From CAZAKZ01 sp964485695 (GTDB lineage: Bacteria; Planctomycetota; JAFGQW01): DNA of 18,393 bases. Each line of letters opens with the position of its first letter. Position 1 is the stretch's first letter. Position numbers and translations under genes: made by a program. Positions 7,664-14,442 of this stretch are shown piece after piece. The stretch is from assembly GCA_964485695.1 (NCBI GenBank), contig CAZAKZ010000113.1:1-18393 (forward strand). The letters run 5' to 3'. Below the pieces are notes generated by a model. That model was not told where the DNA came from. It saw nothing but the letters and a program-made list of their open reading frames with translations, and searched no databases.

Positions 7664-7723
7664 GGTAGTGATTCACTCCTTATGCTTGGCAATCAGGCGG
7701 ATTGATGCCACGATACTCTCCCA

Positions 7724-7764
7724 AGAAAATGTCGGCACCTGTGCCAGAGCTGCCGACATTTTCT
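7724..7764. terminator. Perfect 14-bp inverted repeat, probable bidirectional terminator
   Basis: Positions 7724-7737 (AGAAAATGTCGGCA) and 7751-7764 (TGCCGACATTTTCT) are exact inverted copies with a 13-nt loop. The GC-rich inner stem is bordered by A-tract and T-tract on both sides, as in bidirectional intrinsic terminators. It lies about 75 nt past the stop of the HNH gene and would insulate the toxin-antitoxin pair. A competing stem GGCAC (7734-7738) / GTGCC (7741-7745) is nested in the left arm and loop. The T-run is short (TTTTCTT on the minus strand), so a protein-binding site or mobile-element end is the alternative. Confidence 0.55.
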
Positions 7765-7838
7765 GATTCTCGTTCCCCAATAGTGGTGTACAGGTGCTCC
7801 AGGGACCTGACCGTGGTTTTTGGATTGGCGGCGCCTCC

Positions 7839-9143
7839 TCAGGACGCCCTGAGCGCCTCTGAAAGAAGCACCTCCTCCTCCAGGGCTTGGCCGTTTTTCG
7901 CAACCTGGCTCCAGGCTTGCTCCACCCGTGCGCGGGCTTCCCTCCTCGAGAATCCCAGACGCTCAAGCGCGCCGGAGAGCGTTTCAATGTCGGCGGCGTC
8001 TGTTACTGCAGACGCCGTGACCACCGGGATCTCCATGAGAGCGGCCGCGTCCGGACCGGAGTCCACTGCGATGCGTTCCGATCGAGGCTTCCAGCTCAAT
8101 CCCATATCCATGTCCCCTGAGACTCTGAGAAGGCCTGCGTGCAACAGTGCGTGACACCAAGTGCATACCGCGACCTCGTTTACCGGATGGGTCCTACCGC
8201 CGTGAGACCGGTACTGGATATGGTGCGCGTGGAGCTTCCCACGGTGGCCGCATCCGGGATTCTGGCACTGGTTTCCGTCGCGCAGCTTAACCCGACGGGC
8301 AAGGCTGGCCGGATTCGGCCGATCATTATCTTCTTCCAGGACATCCACATCCGTATCGCCACCCAGCCAATCCACGCTTTCGGAGGACACCTCGACCAGA
8401 CCGTCTCCGGTCATGAGCCGCGTTCGCCGGCATTCCGGACACTGGTGATACAGGATCGTGTACGGGGAATCGCCTTGCTCTTCACGCCCCTTCGGAGTTC
8501 CCTCGGAATCCGTTTTCAGAAAACGCTCCGCCATGTACAGGAGAATGTCCTTGGACTCCAGCTGTTCCACCCCCATTGCCGACGCGATCTCCGCGCCCGC
8601 CTTCTCGAGCGCGGTCTCCAGCCGCTGCTTTTCCTCCAGGGTCAACTCCAGCGTGAACTTCACCGTCAGGTCGGGAAGACCGTACCGGTCGGTACGAGGG
8701 TGAGGCCGGTTCTTCCGGACGGCGTCCTGCACCTCGGCCCGGAGTTCATTGAAGGACCGCCCTCGGGCGAACTCCAGCCACGACTCCTCGGTATCACTCG
8801 TCGCCACGCGTGTGATCATCTTCAGTGCAGACCAGGAGAGCTTCCCGTCTTCAAATGCCTCACGACACAGGGGAAGTTCATCGATGATCTCCGCCACGCG
8901 CAGGTGCTCGTACGTCTCGGAGCGCTGCATGCCGAAGTGTCGCTCGGCATACTGCACGATGCTGGGATGGCCCAGTTGCAGGTATTGCCTGGAAGAAGAG
9001 AGGGCTGCGAGAAGTCTCGCAAAGCGCAGCCGCGCTCGGTTGCCGATGCGAAAGGCCTCCACCAGGTATTTGTGAATCTGATCAGCGGAGGTGAGTGGAA
9101 CGACAGGAGTGGAGAGGGTGGATGTCGGTGCGGGTGCGATCAT
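7839..9143 (-). CDS. HNH endonuclease-domain protein with RuvA-C-like tail
   Basis: A 434-residue protein in three parts. The N-terminal helical region (about 20-205) resembles the DUF222-type regions found ahead of HNH domains. The HNH domain follows: CPEC (235-238), CQNPGC (293-298), HAHH (305-308), N322, CTWC (327-330), H331 and H335, giving zinc-binding cysteines and the catalytic His pair of a beta-beta-alpha-metal nuclease. The last 45 residues (GALERLGFSRREARARVEQA...LLSEALRA) resemble the C-terminal domain of RuvA, which in RuvA contacts the RuvB motor. DNA cleavage is likely but the target is unknown; such genes are often multicopy and of unclear role. ATG 9143 has TGGAG seven nt upstream. 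It sits alone in the lower-GC accessory stretch between tkt and the M20/M48 operon. Confidence 0.82.
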   Translation of the reverse strand: MIAPAPTSTLSTPVVPLTSADQIHKYLVEAFRIGNRARLRFARLLAALSSSRQYLQLGHPSIVQYAERHFGMQRSETYEHLRVAEIIDELPLCREAFEDGKLSWSALKMITRVATSDTEESWLEFARGRSFNELRAEVQDAVRKNRPHPRTDRYGLPDLTVKFTLELTLEEKQRLETALEKAGAEIASAMGVEQLESKDILLYMAERFLKTDSEGTPKGREEQGDSPYTILYHQCPECRRTRLMTGDGLVEVSSESVDWLGGDTDVDVLEEDNDRPNPASLARRVKLRDGNQCQNPGCGHRGKLHAHHIQYRSHGGRTHPVNEVAVCTWCHALLHAGLLRVSGDMDMGLSWKPRSERIAVDSGPDAAALMEIPVVTASAVTDAADIETLSGALERLGFSRREARARVEQAWSQVAKNGQALEEEVLLSEALRAS

Positions 9144-9216
9144 CGAGAATCTCCAGGTGAAGCTTGAATCCCCGTGCAGAACAGAAATGAAACGTTGATC
9201 GAGTGCGCACCGGAAA

Positions 9217-9246
9217 CCCTAACACATCCCTAACGAAAAGTCACGA
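9217..9246 (-). promoter_or_regulatory. Possible HNH-gene promoter with CCCTAAC direct repeat
   Basis: CCCTAAC occurs at 9217-9223 and again at 9228-9234, exactly 11 bp apart, about one helical turn. On the minus strand a weak promoter GTGACT (-35) followed after 17 bp by TAGGGT (-10) overlaps the repeat. The repeat is certain; the promoter matches are poor (4 and 3 of 6). A regulator binding one face of the helix is a guess. Confidence 0.3.
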
Positions 9247-9276
9247 GTAAAGTACGGCTGAAGTGGAGAATCCCGA

Positions 9277-9867
9277 TCACTTTCGGGCGGCGGCCGTCTC
9301 TCGTCGCAGCAACTCGATGATCTCGCTCAGCCGGGCTTGCTCATAGAGCCAGTCGATGCTGAAGGCGAGCCCCGAGTCCCGTATGTCCACCGAGACTCTG
9401 GTGCGTCCGGCGTCGAGGGCCGTGATCCTGAACACGGTCTCGCGAAACGCGAGCTTGCTGAAGTGCTTGATCCGGATCACAGTGCATTGGCCTTCCTGTA
9501 CGGCCTCGTGCTGAACGACAACCCGCGCATCCGGGGGTCCGGACACCCGGCCCGTGGACGAGGCGACCAGGTATCCTCGCAGGGCCGGCTGCTCCGGTAT
9601 GGGGCGGAAAATCATCTCCTCGTCGCGTTCACTGAACTCGTGCCGAAGGATGCGATCGACGTCGCCGAACGGAAGTCTGAGGATGGCCTTCAGGAATCGG
9701 TGTTCGACGATGTCATTCACCTTGCTCGTGTCCGTGCTTTTGGGCACTGCCTTCGCCGGGCTCCGGTTGGCAGCGTCCTTGACGGGCAGACGGCCGGGTC
9801 CCGAACCCGCACAGCCGGCCAGGCCGAGTGTCCACAAGCAGAGCAAATAAGCAGAGAACCACCGCAT
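9277..9867 (-). CDS. Predicted lipoprotein of unknown function
   Basis: A 196-residue protein with a lipoprotein signal peptide: MRWF, a hydrophobic stretch and the lipobox LAGC (16-19), so C19 should be lipidated and the protein anchored in the envelope. A flexible low-complexity segment (about 20-45) precedes a folded domain of mixed alpha/beta pattern ending in a basic, Arg-rich helix. I do not recognise a family. It is the last gene of the operon: its ATG lies 2 nt past the stop of the M20 gene, with GGAGG inside that gene's end, so it is translationally coupled. A small stem CCCGA (9272-9276) / TCGGG (9283-9287) overlaps the stop but has no T-run. A role with the M48/M20 partners at the membrane is inferred from position only. 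Confidence 0.75.
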   Translation of the reverse strand: MRWFSAYLLCLWTLGLAGCAGSGPGRLPVKDAANRSPAKAVPKSTDTSKVNDIVEHRFLKAILRLPFGDVDRILRHEFSERDEEMIFRPIPEQPALRGYLVASSTGRVSGPPDARVVVQHEAVQEGQCTVIRIKHFSKLAFRETVFRITALDAGRTRVSVDIRDSGLAFSIDWLYEQARLSEIIELLRRETAAARK

Positions 9868-9869
9868 GC

Positions 9870-11156
9870 CTACTCGCCTCCCTGTGCTTCCCTCTCCTCC
9901 CTCTCCCGCATCACCTCATCCTGCCGCTCGGCCACGGCTTCCGGGAACAGCGCATAGAACTGCATGCACTTCATCAACTGGTCGATGGAGACGCGGTCGT
10001 TGATGGAGTAGGTGTCTTCTTCCCGCCCGGGTCCGAAGCCGAAGGTCGGGATGCCGGCGACGCCCTTGGTGTAGACGCCGTTGGTGCTCAGGGACCACCG
10101 GGTGACATCGGGATCCTGGTCCAGGATCTGTCTTACCGTCTGGATGGCCGCCTGGGTGCAGGGGTGATCTTCCTTGAGCTCCCACTGCGGGTAGTAGCGG
10201 TCCACCTCGAGGATCTGGCCCGTGTACGAGGGGCGGTCGTAGCGCAGCACCTCGATCTTGAAGCTGTCCGATCCGGCCAGGTCGCGGATCTCCTTGATGG
10301 CGCGGTCGCGGCTCTCGCCCTTGGTGAGGCGGCGGTCGATGTAGAAGAAGCAGCTCTTGGGGGTGATGAAGACCGGGCCGGGCGCGGACTCGATGCGGGT
10401 GACCTCGATGGAGCCCTTGCCGAGGAAGGGGTCGCGCGGCAGGTCGCGGTTCAACTTCTCGATGCGGGAGATGATGGCGGCGGCCTCGTAGGTGGCGTTG
10501 CGACCCAGCTCCGGGGCGGTGGCGTGGGTGCTCTGGCCGAAGACCTCGGCCCGACATTCGAGGCGGCCGCGCTGGCCCCGGCACACGGCCAGGTCCGTGC
10601 ACTTTCCCAGCACCACGATGTGGGGATTCACGAGGCCGGAATTGAGCAAGGACCGGTAGCACAGGCCCTCGCATTCCTCCTCCATGACCGAACCGACCAC
10701 GCGCAGGGTCACCTTCTTCAGGGCCTCGGATTCCCGGAGGATGTAGGCCGCGTAGAGGATGGCCGCCATGGCGCCCTTGCTGTTGGAGGCCCCGAGGCCG
10801 TAGACGTGCTTGTCATCCACCCGGCCCAGGAAGGGATCGAATGCCCAGGCCTGGATGCTCCCCACGTTCACGGTGTCCAGATGGGCGTCGTAGAGCACCT
10901 CGATGGGGCCGGTCCCCAAGGTGCCCACCACGTTTCCCAGCACGTCGTGGTTTACGGAGTCGAAGCCGAGGTCCTTCATCTCCTTTCCCACTCGCTTCAC
11001 CGCGGCTTCTTCGCCGCACCCCGGGCTGGGAATGGCGATGAGGTCGCGCAGAAATTGGATCATGCGGTCCCGGAGCCGGACGGACCGCTCGGTGACGAAG
11101 GTGACGAGGTCTCTGTCCATGTCTCTGTCCATGTCTTTATCCATGGATCCGTCCAT
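9870..11156 (-). CDS. YgeY-like M20 family hydrolase with altered metal site
   Basis: A 428-residue M20 (DapE/ArgE/CPG2-like) protein closest in pattern to the YgeY group (FLGKGSIEV at 244-252, DRRLTKGES at 274-282, RGQRGR at 193-198). M20 enzymes use two zincs held by His, bridging Asp, Glu, Asp/Glu and His, plus a general-base Glu. Here H92 (YDAHLD), the E159/E160 pair and the dimer-face H211 remain. The bridging Asp of GASDxKG is N125, the Glu of the TEPT motif is K185 (LGKCT), and the last His of the FGPG...AHxxNE motif is Y383 (DTYSIND). It therefore looks non-hydrolytic or metal-poor. The start is uncertain because four in-frame ATGs stand 12 nt apart (11156 to 11120), and GTG 11168 overlaps the upstream TGA. 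It lies in a tight operon between the M48 protease and the lipoprotein. Confidence 0.85.
   Translation of the reverse strand: MDGSMDKDMDRDMDRDLVTFVTERSVRLRDRMIQFLRDLIAIPSPGCGEEAAVKRVGKEMKDLGFDSVNHDVLGNVVGTLGTGPIEVLYDAHLDTVNVGSIQAWAFDPFLGRVDDKHVYGLGASNSKGAMAAILYAAYILRESEALKKVTLRVVGSVMEEECEGLCYRSLLNSGLVNPHIVVLGKCTDLAVCRGQRGRLECRAEVFGQSTHATAPELGRNATYEAAAIISRIEKLNRDLPRDPFLGKGSIEVTRIESAPGPVFITPKSCFFYIDRRLTKGESRDRAIKEIRDLAGSDSFKIEVLRYDRPSYTGQILEVDRYYPQWELKEDHPCTQAAIQTVRQILDQDPDVTRWSLSTNGVYTKGVAGIPTFGFGPGREEDTYSINDRVSIDQLMKCMQFYALFPEAVAERQDEVMREREEREAQGGE
11109..11156 (-). repeat. Four tandem 12-nt units, each beginning with ATG, at the M20 start
   Basis: Reading the minus strand, units start at 11156, 11144, 11132 and 11120. 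The last two are identical (ATGGACAGAGAC), the second is close (ATGGATAAAGAC) and the first diverged (ATGGACGGATCC). They encode MDGS-MDKD-MDRD-MDRD, giving four possible in-frame starts and a very acidic N-terminus outside the M20 fold. The array could vary in copy number by slippage. Confidence 0.75.
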
Positions 11157-11164
11157 TCCGTCTC

Positions 11165-12370
11165 TCACCCCGCTACCTTGTGCTGCGCCCCGCAGGTGGG
11201 ACACTTCAGGCGGGAGAACTGAGCCTCGGGGGGGATCTTCAGCCGGTTCCCGCACGCGCACGGGAGGATCACGTAGTCGTTCAGGGTCAGCACCGCGTCT
11301 CCGGCCAGTCTGGCGCGTTCCCGGGAGCTCGAGGTGTCCGGGGCTCCCGGTTCCTGGATCTCCGTGGACACCGCGCCGGCAATCTCACTCCTGGGTATGA
11401 CGCCGGCCTTCCGGGTCACCTGGCGATAGGCCTCGTCATAGTCGTCGAGGCCGGCGCTGTTCATGGCGCGCAGAATGCGGACCCGCTCCTTGATGGGCGG
11501 GTGGGTGGCGGAGAGATTGTGCGCGGCCCTGCCCTCCTCGTGCATGGGATTGATGATGAACATGGGGGCGGTGGCGCGGTTGGCGTTCCTGAGCCGGGGC
11601 GCCGGCCGGGAAATGGCCACGAGAGCCGAGGCCAGACCCTCGGGGTAGCGGGTGTACTGCGCAGCGCTGGCGTCGGCCAGATATTCCCGCTTCCTGGACA
11701 CGGCAAAGTAGATGAGGCGGGCCAGGATGGGGGCCAGGATCAGCAGGACGAGGCCGACCACCAGGATGATGATCTGGGCCTGACCGCCGCCGGAGGAGTT
11801 CGAGGACCGTCTGGACCGCATGCCGCCCCAGAAGAGCGACCGCACCACGATGTCGGAGATCATCACGATGGCCCCCAACATGACGCCGATCATCACCATG
11901 AGAAGCACGTCCCGGTTCTGGACGTGGGAGATCTCGTGGGCGATGACGCCCTGGAGCTGATTGCGGTTCAGGATCTTCAACAGGCCGCTGGTGACCGCCA
12001 CGGCGCTGGCCTCGGGGGAGCGGCCGGTGGCAAAGGCGTTGGGGGAGGGATCCTCGATGATGTAGACGTCGGGCATGCGCGGCAGCCCGGAGGCGATCTT
12101 CATCTCCTCCACCACGTTCCAGAGCTGCGGGTGATCCTCGCGGCGGATCTTCTTGGCCCGGCTGATGCCGAGAAAGATCTGGTCGCCCTGAAAGTAGGCG
12201 ATGAGGGAGAGCACACCCCAGAGGATGAAGGCGATGACCACGCCGATGAGGCCGCCGCCGCCCGGGGCCAGGATCTCTCCGGCCGCGTACCCGAGGCAGA
12301 GGAGGAGGGCGGCCATGAACACCACCAGGGTGATGGATTTTCTTCGGTTGGAGGCGATCTGTTCCCACAT
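11165..12370 (-). CDS. HtpX-like M48 membrane metalloprotease with C-terminal zinc ribbon
   Basis: A 401-residue integral membrane protease of family M48. TM helices lie at about 12-30, 40-60, 155-178 and 199-222. The zinc site is HEISH at 145-149, with the third ligand E229 in KREYLADASAAQYT; NAFATG (111-116) and SATHPPIKERVRIL (287-300) are further M48 signatures. HtpX proteins degrade damaged membrane proteins with the active site facing the cytoplasm. HtpX is normally about 280-300 residues; this one carries roughly 95 extra residues, ending in a treble-clef-like ribbon CACG...CPTCG (C371, C373, C390, C393). The start lies 1 nt after the stop of the zf-TFIIB gene, with GAGG upstream. Its own TGA abuts the M20 start. 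The ribbon may sense metal or dock substrate; this is inference. Confidence 0.9.
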   Translation of the reverse strand: MWEQIASNRRKSITLVVFMAALLLCLGYAAGEILAPGGGGLIGVVIAFILWGVLSLIAYFQGDQIFLGISRAKKIRREDHPQLWNVVEEMKIASGLPRMPDVYIIEDPSPNAFATGRSPEASAVAVTSGLLKILNRNQLQGVIAHEISHVQNRDVLLMVMIGVMLGAIVMISDIVVRSLFWGGMRSRRSSNSSGGGQAQIIILVVGLVLLILAPILARLIYFAVSRKREYLADASAAQYTRYPEGLASALVAISRPAPRLRNANRATAPMFIINPMHEEGRAAHNLSATHPPIKERVRILRAMNSAGLDDYDEAYRQVTRKAGVIPRSEIAGAVSTEIQEPGAPDTSSSRERARLAGDAVLTLNDYVILPCACGNRLKIPPEAQFSRLKCPTCGAQHKVAG

Positions 12371-12371
12371 G

Positions 12372-12818
12372 CTACCCGGCCTCCTCGTCTCCGCCAGGGC
12401 GGGGGAACACCTCCTCCACGAAGGCCACGGCCTGGCCGACGCCGCCGCCCGTGGCCTCGTGGAGGTGCTCCAGGACCCTGTGGAGCTCGCCGCCGTCGAA
12501 CCAGAGGCCGTCGCCGTGGGTGCACCGGTCCAGGAGCTCTTTTGTGTCCGAGCCGACCTCCACCTTCTCCATCTTTTTACGGCACCGGGGGCACTTCAGG
12601 CGTTTCTCCTCCACCGGCTTCACCGGCAGGGCCATGATTTCGCCCAGGCTCTTCATGATGTCCTGAGTGTCATCCACGTCTTCCAGATCCAGGGAGGAGA
12701 ACAGCAGCTCGAGCTCCTCCCCGTCGAACCAGATCCCGTGGCAGGAGAGGCAGTGATCCAGCTCGATGTGGTTGTGCTCCACGATGATCATGGGCGCATT
12801 GCAGCGGGGGCATTCCAT
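12372..12818 (-). CDS. Double zf-TFIIB zinc-ribbon protein
   Basis: A 148-residue soluble protein with two zf-TFIIB-type zinc ribbons. The first has C3, C6, C23 and C26 in CPRC...DHCLSCHGIWFDGEEL. The second has C76 and C79 in CPRC, then C99 and H101 in DRCTHGDGLWFDGGEL, so its second knuckle lacks the usual fourth cysteine and may use histidine. Such proteins are small adaptors, often near proteases or transport genes, with no settled function. It is the first gene of a four-gene operon and ends 1 nt before the M48 start. A GGGA-CTGA-TCCC stem (12819-12830) just ahead of the ATG includes the likely ribosome binding site. Its pairing with an M48 protease that itself has a zinc ribbon suggests a shared zinc- or substrate-linked function (inference). 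Confidence 0.82.
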   Translation of the reverse strand: MECPRCNAPMIIVEHNHIELDHCLSCHGIWFDGEELELLFSSLDLEDVDDTQDIMKSLGEIMALPVKPVEEKRLKCPRCRKKMEKVEVGSDTKELLDRCTHGDGLWFDGGELHRVLEHLHEATGGGVGQAVAFVEEVFPRPGGDEEAG

Positions 12819-12867
12819 GGGACTGATCCCTTCCGTTCAGGAACATGGAACACGATCTAAAAGTAAA

Positions 12868-12902
12868 GCCCGATGTTTTGCAAAACATCGGGCCTTTTTT
12901 TT
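12868..12902. terminator. Strong palindromic intrinsic terminator
   Basis: A perfect 26-bp palindrome (12868-12893) with inner GATGTTTTGCAAAACATC is followed on the plus strand by C and eight T's (12895-12902). On the minus strand it is followed by TTTACTTTTAG. It should end transcription of the beta-propeller gene (stop at 12918), which reads leftward, and insulate the zf-TFIIB operon. The better T-run is on the plus strand, where I see no gene to terminate. Confidence 0.88.
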
Positions 12903-12917
12903 GAGATTTTTTTCGGA

Positions 12918-14174
12918 TCAGAGCGGCATCACCCAGGGATCGGCGATGACGGCGATGCCGAGGGGTGCGCTCGAGTCCAGCACTACCACCATCAGGTAGG
13001 CGACGATACCCATCTTCGGCGGCAAGGAGGTGAGATCCATGGAGCCCTTGGCCTCTCCGTTCTTGTCCAGCTGACCCGGGCCGGGATTGAACAGGGGCTG
13101 CAGGACGTTGGCCACGGACGCGACGGCCAGAGGACCCAGGTTCAGGAGGATGTTCCGGCCGTCCGGGAGGGGAATCCCGGGCCGGATGCCCGATATGCCG
13201 ATGGCGGCGGCGTAGGTCTTGCCGGCGTAGGCGGGGAAGCTGAAGTTCAGGTCGTACTTGCCCGGGGCGGTGAGCACGGTCTGGATGTTCCGGCCCTGGT
13301 AGAAGGTGATGCCGCGGGGGGAGACGGAGGCCCCGTTCACCAGCACCGTGGTCACGGCATAGGTCTTCAGGTCGGTGTAGTAGAGGGTCGACCTGTATGG
13401 ATTGACCAGGCGCGGCGCGTGGGAACTCGCGCGGTCGGCGACCAGGACGTTGAAGGCGAACCGGTCCGGGTTGGTGGCGACGACGGAGGAGGCGCCTTTC
13501 CGGGTCACCTTGATCAGGTACCCCTGGGTGGAGTCGTTGCTGCCCACGTAGAAATCACCGGTGCGCATGTCCTGGGCCAACTGGTACCGGGGCCCGCCCA
13601 CGGTGGAGACGTTGGCCACGATGGTGGTGAAGACCCCGTCCGGTGCGATGGAGACCATGGGGTGGGGGCCCGCAGATCCGCCGTAGGTCTGGAGCACGAA
13701 GTTGCCGGTGTCCACGTCGCGGACGATGCCGCCGGTGAAGGAACCCGGAATGCCCATCTTCAGGGTTGTAGCGAGGGTGGAGATGGAGAGTCCGCTGATG
13801 CGGTAGAGGCCATAGTTCCTGTTGATGTCCGAGGAGCCGACGATGAAGTCGCCCATGTGGTCGATGGTGATCTCGGTGGTGTAATCGAAAACGTTTGCGT
13901 CCGTCAGGATCGTGGTCACTGCGTTGTTGGTGGGATCCAGGCGGAGCCAGCCGTTGGTGGTGCCTTCCCCGTAGATGATGTGCTTGTTGTCCACGTCCAT
14001 GACCACGCCGTGGGCCGTTCCCGGATTATTGAACAACGTGGTGAAGCTGCCCTTGCCGTCCAGGATCTGGATGCTCGAGCCGCTCAAGACGAAGTTTTCG
14101 CCGTGGTTCTGGGCCCAGGCGCCGGCAACCAGCGTCAGAGCGAAGAGGATGGCCAGGAACATGGGGGTTTTCAT
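12918..14174 (-). CDS. Secreted beta-propeller-like protein
   Basis: A 418-residue exported protein. The start is ATG 14174, behind AAAGGAG 10 nt upstream; longer in-frame extensions lack a signal peptide and run through the promoter region. Residues 1-21 form a signal peptide (MKTPMFLAILFALTLVAGAWA, cleaved near AWA-QN). About six degenerate units of 40-50 residues follow, each with a TTL/TTI strand and a DxxxGxFxVGS-like strand (for example DHMGDFIVGS 105-114 and MRTGDFYVGS 203-212), as in NHL or SMP-30-like propellers. The last 70 residues (NPGPGQLDKNGEAKGSMDLTSLPP...VIADPWVMPL) form a separate beta domain of a kind I associate with secreted proteins of Planctomycetota-like genomes. No catalytic residues are recognised. 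It is a single-gene unit, closed by the 12868 terminator. Confidence 0.7.
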   Translation of the reverse strand: MKTPMFLAILFALTLVAGAWAQNHGENFVLSGSSIQILDGKGSFTTLFNNPGTAHGVVMDVDNKHIIYGEGTTNGWLRLDPTNNAVTTILTDANVFDYTTEITIDHMGDFIVGSSDINRNYGLYRISGLSISTLATTLKMGIPGSFTGGIVRDVDTGNFVLQTYGGSAGPHPMVSIAPDGVFTTIVANVSTVGGPRYQLAQDMRTGDFYVGSNDSTQGYLIKVTRKGASSVVATNPDRFAFNVLVADRASSHAPRLVNPYRSTLYYTDLKTYAVTTVLVNGASVSPRGITFYQGRNIQTVLTAPGKYDLNFSFPAYAGKTYAAAIGISGIRPGIPLPDGRNILLNLGPLAVASVANVLQPLFNPGPGQLDKNGEAKGSMDLTSLPPKMGIVAYLMVVVLDSSAPLGIAVIADPWVMPL

Positions 14175-14278
14175 CGTAAAAAATCTCCTTTCGATGGCGC
14201 GCAAGCTTCGTGCGCTTACGGACGGAGCTTGCTTGATGTGGAAGTGTGAAAATGATCTCCGATATTCAAATGTCCAGA

Positions 14279-14305
14279 TCCGGAAACAATTGTCAAGGTT
14301 CCGGA
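14279..14305 (-). promoter_or_regulatory. TCCGGAA-N13-TTCCGGA dyad around a consensus -35 box
   Basis: Perfect 7-bp arms at 14279-14285 and 14299-14305 flank a 13-bp centre. The centre contains a palindromic ACAATTGT and, on the minus strand, a perfect TTGACA (14291-14296). The matching -10 is poor (ACATTT at 17 bp). The arrangement suggests a dimeric repressor blocking the propeller gene's promoter. Confidence 0.45.
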
Positions 14306-14442
14306 CAACCTCCTGGAAAGAACAAGCATAGTCCGGGATGGTGTGAGGGACGTGAAGAAAGGGTGAAATTCTGGAGAATTGCACGGGTTTTGAGGCCGCA
14401 ATCCGGCTTCCGGCGCTCTCCACACGGGGGTGAGGACTGGCG

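Noticed and set aside
8139..9167. 342-codon frame opposite the HNH gene
   Set aside because: No recognisable motif; the minus-strand frame has a full HNH domain and a good ribosome binding site.
9828..12637. Long plus-strand frames (464 and 485 codons) opposite the M20 and M48 genes
   Set aside because: Both are His/Gly/Asp-rich antisense shadows without motifs; the minus-strand genes are well supported by family signatures.
12873..14249. 458-codon plus-strand frame opposite the beta-propeller gene
   Set aside because: It starts inside the terminator hairpin and lacks any motif; the minus-strand gene has a signal peptide and a strong ribosome binding site.
14175..14423. N-terminal extension of the propeller protein to 14423
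   Set aside because: The extension runs through the operator/promoter region and would bury the signal peptide; AAAGGAG before ATG 14174 fixes the start.
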